A stretch of DNA of 64,000 nucleotides, from assembly GCA_948144175.1 (NCBI GenBank), contig CANXME010000511.1, forward strand, positions 5,001 through 69,000, in the 5' to 3' direction. Source of the stretch: Closterium sp. NIES-65. Lineage: Eukaryota; Streptophyta; Zygnematophyceae; Desmidiales; Closteriaceae. The position numbers and the translations under genes were made by a program. Shown one piece after another: positions 43,492 through 55,993 of the stretch (positions within the stretch are counted from its first letter, which is position 1; every line of letters begins with the position of its first letter). Under the pieces are notes generated by a model. It was not told the DNA's origin and searched no databases. It was given only the letters and a program-made list of their open reading frames with translations.

Positions 43492-45690
43492 GCTCTCTCA
43501 GGTACCGCGTCGTCTCCGGCCTCTCACACCTTCACCCTTGACTCGGGGGCTTCCCGCTCCTTGTTTCGATACCGCACCACACTCACGCCGCTTGGTCCAC
43601 CAGTTGCAGTCTCTCTAGCAGACCCCTCTAGGGGCCCTGTCCTTGCTCACTTCTCCACTGTCCTCCCGTGTCCGGCGGCCCCCTCTGGCACCCTGTCTGG
43701 TCTTTACCTCCCCTCGTTCTCTACGAACTTAGTGAGTGGTGCTGACCTGCAGGATGCGGGGGTTCACCAGTTCACTCCTGCAAGTCAGCGGGTGACCCAC
43801 TGCACAGACGCTCGGACAGGCCGACACCTGGCCATGTCTACTCGTCGGCCGGGGTCGAGCCTGTACAAACTGACTACTGCATCTCCTCCAGTTACTGAGT
43901 CTGGTAGGGTAGCTGCGTCGGGTCAGGTGTTTGCTGCAGCGTCCAGGTCTGGTCCTGAGTTTGCCCCCTGTTCGTGTCGTCTCCTGTCTCACGAGACTCT
44001 CCTCTGGCACCACCGCCTTGGTCACCCCTCTCTGCTTCGGCTCAGAGGCATGGCCTCTCGTCTTCTTGTTTCTGGTCTCCCCCGGTCCCTCCCTCCCCTT
44101 CCTCAGGGCCCTGGCCCTACCTGTGTCCCCTGTGTCGAGGGGCGCCAGCGTGCTGCCCCTCACTCCTCCTAGTTTCCTCCGGCAGAGGCCCCGTTGCAGA
44201 CGATTCACATGGACGTGTGGGGCCCTGCCCGCGTCCGTGGACAGGGTCACGAGCGCTTCTTCCTGCTAGTTGTTGACGACTACTCGCGTTACACCGCAGT
44301 CTTCCCCTTGCGACTGAGGTGCTGATCGACTGGATCCGCACAGCTCGTCTCCAGCTGAGCGCCGCATTGGCATGGTCAGGGATGTCGCTCGTACGTCTAT
44401 GATGCATGCGGCTGCCCCCCATTTTCTGTGGCCGTTTGCGGTGAGGTACGCGGCGCATCAGATCAACCTTCACCCCACAGTCTCCAGGCCGGAGACCTCC
44501 CCAGCCTTGCTGTGGACGGGGAAGGTTGTCGATGCGTCAGCGTTCTGGGTCTGAGGATCTCGGCCGTTTGTCCGCAACTTGTCTGCGGACAAACTGTCCC
44601 CTTGTGCTGCTCCTTGCGTCTTCCTGTGGTTCCCCCCTGACGCGCCTGGGTAGCAGTTCTACCACCCCACCTCTCGCCATGTTCTGTCCTCCCAGGACGT
44701 CACGTTTGACAAGTCGGTCCCCTACTACCGCCTCTTCCCCTACCGCACTCCGTCCCTCCCCCCGCCCCCGCTCTTCCTTGTACCAGGTCCCCCCTTGGTA
44801 GACCCCCTCCCCCCTCAGGGTCTTGCCCCTTCAGGTGTGTCCCAGGTAGACGCAGTCGAGCCTGTCGAGGTCACTGGTGACTCTGGTGCTGCTGAGAGTG
44901 CTGAGCGTGGGGGTACTGAGCCTGGGGGTGCTACGCCTGGGGGTGCTTTGCCTGGGGGTGCCGGGCCTGGGGGTGCTGAGCCTGGAGGTGCTCCGCCTGG
45001 AGGTTCTCTGGGTGCTTCGTCTCGCATGGTGCCACTCTCTCCACACGAGCTGCGCGAGTGGTTTCCCCGGCGCTGGAGCCGTGCTGCAGGTGCTGGAGGT
45101 TCTTCGGCTACTGGGGGTGCTGAGCCTAGGGGTGCTGAGCCTGGGGGTGCTGAGCCTGGGGGTGCTACGCCTGGGGGTACTGGGCCTGGGGGTGCTGGCC
45201 CTGGGGGTGCTGAGCCTGGGGGTGCTGAGCCTGGGGGTGCTTTGCGTGGGAGTGCTGGACCTGGGGGTGCTGTGCATGGAGGTGCTCCGCCTGGAGGTTC
45301 TCCGGGTGCTTCATCTCGCCGGGAGCCTCTCTCTCCACAGGATCTGCGCGAGTGGTTTGCCCAGCACTGGAGCCGTGCTGCTGCTGCTGGAGGTTCGTCG
45401 ACTACTGAGGGTACTGCTGACGCGGGTCCCGGAGGTGCTCGTCCTGGGAGTACTGGAGCTGCTGGGCCTGCAGGTTCGACTGGAGCTGGTGCTCCTGAGG
45501 GTGTTGGCGCTGAGACTACCACTGGCGGTCCTGCTGGGGGTGCTTCTGGAGCTGCTGGAGGTGCTGCTGGAGGTGCTGGAGCTGCTGGAGGTGCCGCTGG
45601 AGCGGGTACTCCTGCTGGGGGTCCTGGTGCTATCCCTGCTGTTTCTAGCGTCGCCACGCGACCTCGACCGTACTTCGCTCCACTCCTGCA

Positions 45691-45725
45691 GGGTTTAGGG
45701 TTTAGGGTTTAGGGTTTAGGGTTTT
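45691..45725 (+). repeat. Interstitial telomere repeat 1 (TTTAGGG x4)
   Basis: GGG, four perfect TTTAGGG units, then TTTTGGGGG and ACAGCAA. It lies where E3 lacks ~0.8 kb present in E2 and E4, between the CTGCAG of the FAPLLQ codons and the SGMWIFRVKR codons. It is plant-type telomere sequence placed at a deletion junction. Confidence 0.95.
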
Positions 45726-45826
45726 GGGGGACAGCAAGTGGCATGTGGATCTTCAGGGTGAAGCGGCCGCCGGGTTCTTCGCCTGTCTTCAAGGCGCGTT
45801 ACGTGGCTCGTGGCTTCAGTCAGCGG

Positions 45827-45840
45827 TTTAGGGTTTAGGG
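45827..45840 (+). repeat. Interstitial telomere repeat 2 (TTTAGGG x2)
   Basis: Two TTTAGGG units replace a few bases (CAGGGGG-like in E2) between the GFSQR and VDYF codons, ~100 bp downstream of the first patch. Confidence 0.9.
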
Positions 45841-47182
45841 AGTTGACTACTTTCAGACCTTCTCCCCTACCCCGAAGATAACCACTCTTTGGGTACTGCT
45901 GCACGTTCCTGCTCGCCGTGACTACGAGCTGCACTCTCTCGACTTCAGCACTGCTTTCTTGCAGGGCAGCCTGCACGAGGAGATATGGCTGCACCGCCCA
46001 CCTGGCTTCACTGGGTCGTTCCCTCGTGGTACCCAGTGGAGTCTCCGGCGTCCAGTCTACGGTCTCCGCCAGGCGCCACGTGAGTGGCACGACACACTGA
46101 GGACTACACTGGCGGCACTTGGGTTTGCTCCTTCTACTGCCGACCCGTCGCTGTTTTTGCGCACCGACACCTCTCTACCGCCGTTCTACATCTTCGTGTA
46201 CGTCAACGACTTCGTCTTTGCCACAGCTGACACTGCTAGACTCGCCTACGTGAAGTTCAAGCTGCACAAGAGACACACGTGCACTGACCTGGGTGAACTG
46301 CGCAGCTACCTTGGCTTGCAGATCACCCGGGACAGAGCACGCCGCACCATTACCCTGACTCAGTCACACATGGTGCAGCAGGTCCTTCAGCGCTTTGGCT
46401 TCACGTCCTCCTCGCCTCAGGCCACTCCTCTGCCTACTCGCCACTCACTCTCAGCTCTGCCTTCGGATGAGTCCGTAGAGTCAAGTGGCCCATATCCAGA
46501 GCTTGTTGGCTACCTCATGTGCCTGATGACCTGCACACGACCTGACCTTGCATACCCTCTTAGCATTCTCGCACGCTATGTTGCTCCTGGGAGACACCGA
46601 CCAGAGCACATGGCTGCAGCAAAGAGGGTGTTGCGCTACTTGTGCAGTACGTCGGGCATGGGGCTAGTGCTTGGAGGGCGTAGTCCAGTGGTCCTCACTG
46701 GGCACGCGGACGCTTCTTGGGCTAACGACCAGGCTACACAGCGGTCGTCACAGGGTTACACTTTCAGTCTTGGTTCCGGCTCTGTTTCGTGGCGGGCTAC
46801 CCGCTCGTCCTCTGTTCTCGGCTCCAGTTGTGAGGATGAGATCTACGCCGGGGCTATGGCTGCCCAGGAGCTTCGCTGGCTCACCTACCTGCTGACCGAC
46901 CTTGGAGAGCCGCCTCGTTCTCCTCCAGTCCTGTACATAGACAACAAGGCCATGCTGGCCTTGTGTCGAGAGCAGCGACTCGAGCACAGAACAAAGCACA
47001 TTGCTCTCCGCTACTTTCTTGCTCGTGAGCTACAGCAGTGTGGACAGTTGCGGCTTGCGTACGTGGCCTCTGAGGCCAACACTGCTGATGTCTTCACCAA
47101 GGCACTTGCGTCTTGTGATCATCAGCACTTCTGCACTCAGCTCGGTCTTGTGCCTGTCTTGCCTCACTTGCTCACTTCTTGA

Positions 47183-47399
47183 CCTTGCTTGTACTGTCAC
47201 ATATATATACTCTTGCTCTTGCTTGCTTAGCCTCTTGTATATATATATATATATGTGATCTTGCATGTGATATGGCCTTCTGGCCTTTGAACTTGTGCTC
47301 GGAATGTGTGGTGACTTTGTGATCCACCCTGAGCTTTGCTTTGCTTTGCTTGACTGGTCCTGCGACCCCTTGTTCTCCCCCACTTTGCCTATGGGGGTG
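47183..47399 (+). other. E3 3' UTR with PPT
   Basis: Contains a TA-rich microsatellite (47238-47255), the shared GTGATCCACCCTGAGC block, CTTTG repeats and the PPT ATGGGGGTG at 47391-47399. CCCCCA at 47377-47382 can pair with TGGGGG at 47392-47397. Confidence 0.8.
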
Positions 47400-47534
47400 T
47401 GTCAGAACATTATAACTTATATATTTGTGTAGGCTATAGTGGGGTATCCCATAGGGGGTACAACCCGATCAGGGTTTCCTATATGTACTCACTTCATTCA
47501 TCGTACATTTATTCTCGTTCAAATTTCTTTCACA
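47400..47534 (+). repeat. E3 3' LTR (135 bp)
   Basis: Partner of 34139-34273. It is followed directly by satellite at GCATTGGCC with no matching target duplication. Confidence 0.93.
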
Positions 47535-50500
47535 GCATTGGCCAGGTCGGTCAGTATGGGAACTTAGAGTGCAAATGCCTGGGAGAACGGAACCGCTCAG
47601 ATCTCGCATAGTACACGGAATCTAGTGGTCTCACTCAAATATAAGGTAGGAAATATATGAATCAAGTGAAAGTAAGGGTTTGAAAGGTAACTAACGCACA
47701 TGTGTAGAGAAAATGGTGCATCGGCCAGTCTGGCCGGCATTTCGCACTTATAGTGCAAGTGGGGCCAGGGAGAACGAAAACGCTCGTTTCTCAAAAAGTA
47801 GAGGGAATCTAGCGGTCTCACTCGATCAGAAGGTGGGAAATATATAAATCTAGTGAGCTAAAAAGGGTTGAAATGAATCTAATGCATATGTATATGGAAA
47901 ATGGTGCGTTGGCCGGTCGGTCAGCATGGGAACTTAGAGTGCAAATGCCTGGGAGAACGGAACCGCTTAGATCTCGCATAGTACACAAAATCTAGTGGTC
48001 TCACTCAAATATAAGGTAGGAAATATATTAATCGAGTGAACGTAAGGGTTTGAAAGGTAACTAACGCACATGTGTAGAGAAAATGGTGCATCGGCCAGTC
48101 TAGCCGGCATTTCGCACTTATAGTGCAAGTGGGGCCAGGGAGAACGGAAACGCTCGTTTCTCAAAAAGTAGAGGGAATCTAGCGGTCTCACTCGATCAGA
48201 AGGTGGGAAATATTTAAATCTAGTGAGCTAATAAGGTTCGAAAGGAATCTAATGCATATGTATATGGAAAATGGTGCATTGGCCAGGCCGGTCAGTATAG
48301 GAACTTAGAGTGCAAATGCCTGGGAGAACGGAACCGCTCAGATCTCGCATAGTACACGGAATCTAGTGGTCTCACTCAAATATAAGGTAGGAAATATATT
48401 AATCGAGTGAACATAAGGGTTTGAAAGGTAACTAACGCACATGTGTAGAGAAAATGGTGCATCGGCCAGTCTGGCCGGCATTTCGCACTTATAGTGCAAG
48501 TAGGGCCAGGGAGAACGGAAACGCTCGTTTCTCAAAAAGGATAGGGAATCTAGCGGTCTCACTCGATCAGAACGTGGGAAATATAAAAATCTAGTGAGCT
48601 AATAAGGTTCAAAAGGAATCTAATGCATATGTATATGGAAAATGGTGCATTGGCCAGGTCGGACAGTATGGGAACTTAGAGTGCAAATGCCTGGGAGAAC
48701 GGAACCGCTCAGATCTCGCATAGTACACGGAATCTAGTGGTCTCACTCAAATAAAAGGTAGGAGATATATTAATTGAGTGAACGTAAGGGTTTGAAAGGT
48801 AACTAACGCACATGTGTAGAGAAAATGGTGCATCGGCCAGTCTGGCCGGCATTTCGCACTTATAGTGCAAGTGGGGCCAGGGAGAACGGAAACGCTCGTT
48901 TCTCAAAAAGTAGAGGGAATCTAGCGGTCTCACTCGATCAGAAGGTGGGAAATATATAAATCTAGTGAGCTTATAAGGTTCGAAAGGAATCTAATGCATA
49001 TGTATATGGAAAATGGTGCATTGGCCAGGTCGGTCAGTATGGGAACTTAGAGTGCAAATGCCTGGGAGAACGGATCCGCTTAGATCTCGCATAGTACACG
49101 GAATCTAGTGGTCTCACTCAAATATAAGGTAGGAAATATATTAATCGAGTGAACGTAAGGGTTTGAAAGGTAACTAACGCACATGTGTAGAGAAAATGGT
49201 GCATCGGCCAGTCTGGCCGGCATTTCGCACTTATAGTGCAAGTGGGGCCAGGGAGAACGAAAACGCTCGTTTCTCAAAAAGTAGAGGGAATCTAGTGGTC
49301 TCACTCGATCAGAAGGTGGGAAATATATAAATCTAGTGAGCTAATATGGTTTGAAAGGAATCTAATGCATATGTATATGGAAAATGGTGCATTGGCCAGG
49401 TCGGTCAGTATGGGAACGTAGAGTGCAAATGCCTAGGAGAACGGAACCGCTCAGATCTCGCATAGTACACGGAATTTAGTGGTCTCACTCAAATATAAGG
49501 TAGGAAATATATTAATCGAGTGAACGTAAGGGTTTGAAAGGTAAGTAACGCACATGTGTAGAGAAAATGGTGCATCGGCCAGTCTGGCCGGCATTTTGCG
49601 TTTATAGTGCAAGTGGGGCCAGGGAGAACGGAAACGCTCGTTTCTCAAAACGTAGAGGGAATCTAGCGGTCTCACTCGATCAGAAGGTGGGAAATATATA
49701 AATCTAGTGAGATAATAAGGTTTGAAAGGAATCTAATGCATATGTATATGGAAATTAGTGCATTGGCCAGGTCAGTCAGTATGGGAACTTAGAGTGCAAA
49801 TGCCTCGGAGAACGGAACCGCTCAGATCTCGCATAGTACACGGAATCTAGTGGTCTCACTCAAATATAAAGTAGGAAATATATTAATCGAGTGAACGTAA
49901 GGGTTTGAAAGGTAACTAACGCACGTGTGTAAAGAAAATGGTGCATCGGCCAGTTTGGCCGGCATTTCGCACTTATAGTGCAAGTGGGGCCAGGGAGAAC
50001 GGAAACGCTCGTTTCTCAAAAAGTAGAGGGAATCTAGCGGTCTCACTTGATCAGAAGGTGGGAAATATATAAATCTAGTGAGCTAATAAGGTTCGAAAGG
50101 AATCTAATGCATATGTATATGGAAAATGGTGCATTGGCCAGGTCGGTCAGTATGGGAACTTAGAGTGCAAATGCCTGGGAGAACGGAACCGCTCAGATCT
50201 CGCATAGTACACGGAATCTAGTGGTCTCACTCAAATATAAGGTAGGAAATATATTAATCGAGTGAACGTAAGGGTTTGAAAGGTAACTAACGCACGTGTG
50301 TAGAGAAAATGGTGCATCGGCCAGTCTGGCCGGCATTTCGCACTTATAGTGCAAGTGGGGCCAGGGAGAACGGAAACGCTCGTTTCTCAAAAAGTAGAGG
50401 GAATCTAGCGGTCTCACTCGATCAGAAGGTGGGAAATATATAAATCTAGTGAGCTAATAAGGTTTGAAAGGAATCTAATGCATATGTATATGGAAAATAG

Positions 50501-53500
50501 TGCATTGGCCAGGTCGGTCAGTATAGGAACTTAGAGTGCAAATGCCTGGGAGAACGGAACCGCTCAGATCTCGCATAGTACACGGAATCTAGTGGTCTCA
50601 CTCAAGTATAAGGTAGGAAATATATTTATCGATTGAACAAAAGGGTTTGAAAGGTAACTAACGCACATGTGTAGAGAAAATGGTGCATCGGCCAGTCTGG
50701 CCGGCATTTCGCACTTATAGTGCAAGTGGGGCCAGGGAGAACGGAAACGCTCGTTTCTCAAAAAGTAGAGGGAATCTAGCGGTCTCAATCGATCAGAAGG
50801 TGGGAAATATATAAATCTAGTGAGCCAATAAGGTTCGAAAGGAATCGAATGCATATGTATATGGAAAATAGTGCATTGGCCAGGTCGGTCAGTATGGGAA
50901 CTTAGAGTGCAAATGCCTGGGAGAACGGATCCGCTTAGATCTCGCATAGTACACGGAATCTAGTGGTCTCACTCAAATATAAGGTAGGAAATATATTAAT
51001 CGAGTGAACGTAAGGGTTTGAAAGGTAACTAACACACATGTGTTGAGAAAATGGTGCATCGGCCAGTCTGGCCGGCATTTCGCACTTATAGTGCAAGTGG
51101 GGCCACGGAGAACGAAAACGCTCGTTTCTCAAAAAGTAAAGAGAATCTAGTGGTCTCACTCAATCAGAAGGTGGGAAATATATAAATCTAGTGAGCTAAT
51201 AAGGTTTGAAAGGAATCTAATGCATATGTATATGGAAAATGGTGCATTGGCCAGGTCGGTCAGTATGGGAACTTAGAGTGCAAATGCCTAGGAAAACGGA
51301 ACCGCTCAGATCTCGCATAGTACACGGAATCTAGCGGTCTCACTCAAATAAAAGGTAGGAAATATATTAATCGAGTGAACGTAAGGGTTTGAAAGGTAAC
51401 TAACGCACATGTGTAGAGAAAATGGTGCATCGGCCAGTCTGGCCGGCATTTTGCACTTATAGTGCAAGTGGGGCCAGGGAGAACGGAAACGCTCGTTTCT
51501 CAAAAAGTAGAGGGAATCTAGCGGTCTCACTCGATCAAAAGGTGGGAAATTTAAAAAACTAGTGAACTAATAAGGTTTGAAAGGAATCTAATGCATATGT
51601 ATATGGAAAATAGTGCATTGGCCAGGTCGCTCAGTATGGGAACTTAGAGTGCAAATGCCTGGGAGAACGGAACCGCTCAGATCTCGCATAGTACACGGAA
51701 TCTAGTGGTCTCACTCAAGTATAAGGAAGGAAATATATTTATCGAGTGAACATAAGGGTTTGAAAGGTAACTAACGCACATGTGTAGAGAAAATGGTGCA
51801 TCGGCCAGTCTGGCCGGCATTTCGTACTTATAGTGCAAGTGGGGCCAGGGAGAACGGAAACGCTCGTTTCTCAAAAAGTAGAGGGAATCTAGCGGTCTCA
51901 CTCGATCAGAAGGTGGGAAATATATAAATCTAGTGAGCTAATAAGGTTCGAAAGGAATCTAATGCATATGTATATGGAAAATGGTGCATTGGCCAGGTCG
52001 GTCAGTATAGGAACTTAGAGTGCAAATGCCTGGGAGAACGGAGATCTCGCATAGTACACGGAATCTAGTGGTCTCACTCAAATATAAGGTAGGAAATATA
52101 TTAATCGAGTGAACGTAAGGGTTTGAATGGTAACTAGTGCACATGTGTAGAGAAAATAGTGCATCGGCCAGTCTGGCCGGCATTTCGCACTTATAGTGCA
52201 AGTGGGGCCAGGGAGAACGAAAACGCTTGTTTCTCAAAAAGTAGAGGGAATCTAGCGGTCTCAATCGATCAGCAGGTGGGAAATATATAAACCTAGTGAG
52301 CCAATAAGGTTCAAAAGGAATCTAATGCATATGTATACGAAAAATGGTGCATTGGCCAGGTCGGTCAGTATGGGAACTTAGAGTGCAAATGCCTGGGAGA
52401 ACGGAACCGCTCAGATCTCGCATAGTACATGGAATCTAGTGGTCTCACTCAAATATAAGGTATGAAATATATTAATTGAGTGAACGTAAGGGTTTGAAAG
52501 GTAACTAACGCACATGTGTAGAGAAAATGGTGCATCGGCCAGTCTGGCCGGCGTTTCGCACTTATAGTGCAAGTGGGGCCTGGGAGAACGGAAATGCTCG
52601 TTTCTCTAAAAGTAGAGGGAATCTAGCAGTCTCACTCAATCAGAAGGTGGGAAATATATAAATCTAGTGAGCTGATAAGGTTTGAAAGGAATCTAATGCA
52701 TATGTATATGGAAAATGGTGCATTGGCGAGGTCGGTCAGTATGGGAACTTAGAGTGCAAATGCCTGGGAGAACGGAACCGCTCAGATCTCGCATAGTACA
52801 CGGAATCTAGTGGTCTCACTCAAATATAAGGTAGGAAATATATTAATTGAGTGAACGTAAGGGTTTGAAAGGTAACTAACGCACATGTGTAGAGAAAATA
52901 GTGCATCGGCCAGTCTGGCCGGCATTTCGCACTTATAGTGCAAGTGGGGCCAGGGAGAACAGAAACGCTCGTTTCTCAAAAAGTAGAGGGAATCTAGCGG
53001 TCTCACTCAAATATAAGGTAGGAAATATATTCATCGAGTGAACGTAAGGGTTTGAAAGGTAACTAACGCACATGTCTAGAGAAAATGGTGCATCGGCCAG
53101 TCTGGCCGGCATTTCGTACTTATAGTGCAAGTGGGGCCAGGGAGAACGGAAACGCTCGTTTCTCAAAAAGTAGAGGGAATCTAGCGGTCTCACTCGATCC
53201 AAAGGTGGGAAATATATAAACCTAGTGAGCTAATAAGGTTCGAAATGAATCTAATGCATATGTATACGAAAAATGGTGCATTGGCCAGGTCAGTCAGTAT
53301 GGGAACTTAGAGTGCAAATGCCTCGGAGAACGGAACCGCTCAGATCTCGCATAGTACACGGAATCTAGTGGTCTCACTCAAATATAAGGTAGGAAATATA
53401 TTAATCGAGTGAACGTAAGGGTTTGAAAGGTAACTAACGCACATGTGTATAGAAAATGGTGCATCGGCCAGTCTGGCCGGCATTTCGCACTTATAGTGCA

Positions 53501-55658
53501 AGTGGGGCCAGGGAGAACAGAAACGCTCGTTTCTCAAAAAGGAGAGGGAATCTAGCGGTCTCACTCAAATATAAGGTAGGAAATATATTAAGCGAGTGAA
53601 TGTAAGGGTTTGAAAGGTAAATAACGCACATGTGTAGAGAAAATGGTGCATCGGCCAGTCTGGCCGGCATTTCGCACTTATAGTGCAAGTGGGGCCAGGG
53701 AGAACGGAAACGCTCGTTTCTCAAAAAGTAGAGGGAATCTAGCGGTCTCACTCGATCAAAAGGTGGGAAATATATAAATCTAGTGAGCTAATAAGGTTTG
53801 AAAGGAATCTAATGCATATGTATATGGAAAATAGTGCATTGGCCAGGTCGCTCAGTATGGGAACTTAGAGTGCAAATGCCTGGGAGAACGGAACCGCTCA
53901 GATCTCGCATAGTACACGGAATCTAGTGGTCTGACTCAAGTATAAGGAAGGAAATATATTTATCGAGTGAACATAAGGGTTTGAAAGGTAACTAACGCAC
54001 ATGTGTAGAGAAAATGGTGCATCGGCCAGTCTGGCCGGCATTTCGTACTTATAGTGCAAGTGGGGCCAGGGAGAACGGAAACACTCGTTTCTCAAAAAGT
54101 AGAGGGAATCTAGCGGTCTCACTCGATCAGAAGGTGGGAAATATATAAATCTAGTGAGCTAATAAGGTTTGAAAGGAATCTAATGCATATGTATATGGAA
54201 AATGGTGCATTGGCCAGGTCGGTCAGTATAGGAACTTAGAGTGCAAATGCCTGGGAGAACGGAGATCTCGCATAGTACACGGAATCTAGTGGTCTCACTC
54301 AAATATAAGGTAGGAAATATATTAATCGAGTGAACGTAAGGGTTTGAATGGTAACTAATGCACATGTGTAGAGAAAGTAGTGCATCGGCCAGTCTGGCCG
54401 GCATTTCGCACTTATAGTGCAAGTGGGGCCAGGGAGAACGGAAACGCTTGTTTCTAAAAAAGTAGAGGGAATCTAGCGGTCTCACTCGATCAGCAGGTGG
54501 GAAATATATAAACCTAGTGAGTCAATAAGGTTCGAAAGGAATCTAATGCATATGTATACGAAAAATGGTGCATTGGCCAGGTCGGTCAGTATGGGAACTT
54601 AGAGTGCAAATGCCTGGGAGAACGGAACCGCTCAGATCTCGCATAGTACATGGAATCTAGTGGTCTCACTCAAATATAAGGTATGAAATATATTAATTGA
54701 GTGAACGTAAGGGTTTGAAAGGTAACTAACGCACATGTGTAGAGAAAATGGTGCATCGGCCAGTCTGGCCGGCGTTTCGCACTTATAGTGCAAGTGGGGC
54801 CAGGGAGAACGGAAATGCTCGTTTCTCTAAAAGTAGAGGGAATCTAGCAGTCTCACTCAATCAGAAGGTGGGAAATATATAAATCTAGTGAGCTGATAAG
54901 GTTTGAAAGGAATCTAATGCATATGTATATGGAAAATGGTGCATTGGCGAGGTCGGTCAGTATGGGAACTTAGAGTGCAAATGCATGGGAGAACGGAACC
55001 GCTCAGATCTCGCATAGTACACGGAATCTAGTGGTCTCACTCAAATATAAGGTAGGAAATATATTAATCGAGTGAACGTAAGGGTTTGAAAGGTAACTAA
55101 CGCACATGTGTAGAGAAAATGGTGCATCGGCCAGTCTGGCCGGCATTTCGCACTTATAGTGCAAGTGGGGCCAGGGAGAACAGAAACGCTCGTTTCTCAA
55201 AAAGTAGAGGGAATCTAGCGGTCTCACTCAAATATAAGGTAGGAAATATATTCATCAAGTGAACGTAAGGGTTTGAAAGGTAACTAACGCACATGTCTAG
55301 AGAAAATGGTGCATCGGCCAGTCTGGCCGGCATTTCGCACTTATAGTGCAAGTGGGGCCAGGGAGAACGGAAACGCTCGTTTCTCAAAAAATAGAGGGAA
55401 TCTAGCGGTCTGACTCGATCCAAAGGTGGGAAATATATAAACCTAGTGAGCTAATAAGGTTCGAAATGAATCTAATGCATATGTATACGAAAAATGGTGC
55501 ATTGGCCAGGTCACTCAGTATGGGAACTTAGAGTGCAAATGCCTCGGAGAACGGAACCGCTCAGATCTCGCATAGTACACGGAATCTAGTGGTCTCACTC
55601 AAATATAAGGTAGGAAATATATTAATCGAGTGAACGTAAGGGTTTGAAAGGTAACTAA
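47535..55658. repeat. Satellite block S5
   Basis: About 22 units. From 47597 to about 51530 the 371-bp spacing is regular. From about 51590 a longer 2221-bp period appears, with A monomers directly following A (junctions near 53002, 53560 and 55223), giving A-A-B trimers of 558 bp. The block ends at GGTAACTAA, the E4 target site. No gene is seen. Confidence 0.95.
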
Positions 55659-55789
55659 TGTGAAACTATGAGCAGAGGAATGAATTGACTAAGTCAGAGT
55701 TGGGTACAAATACAACCCTAGCAAACTGTACCCCATATGTGCTACCCCACTATAGCCTACAAACATGCATCAGCTATAATAATCTGACA
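55659..55789 (-). repeat. E4 3' LTR (131 bp)
   Basis: TGTCAGATTATTATAGC ... AGTTTCACA on the minus strand. Identical to 63047-63177 by eye. Confidence 0.96.
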
Positions 55790-55993
55790 CACCCCCATAG
55801 GCAAAGTGGGGGAGAACAAGGGGTCACAAGACCAGTCAAGCAAAGCAAAACAAGCTCAGGGTGGATCACAAAGTCACCACACAGTCCGAGCACAAGAGCA
55901 AGGCCAGAGGCCAGTTCACATGCAGGAGTAAAGACATATATATAAAACTAGACAAGCAAGAGCAGGTATATATATGTCAAAGTACAAGTAAAG
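55790..55993 (-). other. E4 3' UTR with PPT and hairpin
   Basis: On the minus strand it ends ATGGGGGTG against the LTR. The complementary six-base arms are at 55792-55797 and 55807-55812, as in E2, E3 and E3n. It contains TA-rich microsatellites and the shared GTGATCCACCCTGAGC block. Confidence 0.82.

Larger units (their letters stand above)
43492..47182 (+). pseudogene. E3 pol remnant (PR, partial IN, RT, RNase H)
   Basis: Continues the frame cut by E3n: SALSGTA..., protease HTFTLDSGAS, GAG-pre-integrase HHRLGH and CVPC, then TAG at 44170-44172. The integrase keeps MDVWGP and VVDDYSRY but has a ~16-bp deletion near 44313 (frameshift) and a ~155-bp deletion near 44358 that removes the second Asp and the catalytic Glu. 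The linker has GGAEP repeats (about 44895-45300) with the LSP-x-[E/D]LREWF segment twice, ~290 bp apart. About 0.8 kb is missing at 45691, where telomere repeat sits, and another telomere patch is at 45827-45840. RT and RNase H are open from 45959 to 47182, but the YVDD motif is YVND, which would abolish polymerase activity. RNase H reads EDEIYAG in place of EAEIYAG. Confidence 0.92.
34139..47534 (+). mobile_element. Copia element E3, old and deleted, host of a nested element
   Basis: Outer LTRs (135 bp) lie at 34139-34273 and 47400-47534 and differ at about six positions. Without the nested E3n (35922-43491 plus one duplication copy) the element is ~5.8 kb. It lacks the Gag N-terminus, part of the integrase core and ~0.8 kb between integrase and RT. 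There is no target-site duplication: the left flank ends GAGCTAAT, the right flank begins GCATTGGCC, and 43 bp of satellite expected between them are absent. It is the oldest Copia insertion here by LTR divergence. Confidence 0.92.

Noticed and set aside
45691..45725. A true chromosome end or telomere boundary
   Set aside because: Only four plus two units, flanked on both sides by the same retroelement's coding sequence, so it is interstitial.
34139..47534. A host gene captured between LTRs (13.4 kb element)
   Set aside because: The extra length is the nested Copia E3n; every other part aligns with Copia gag-pol, leader or UTR.
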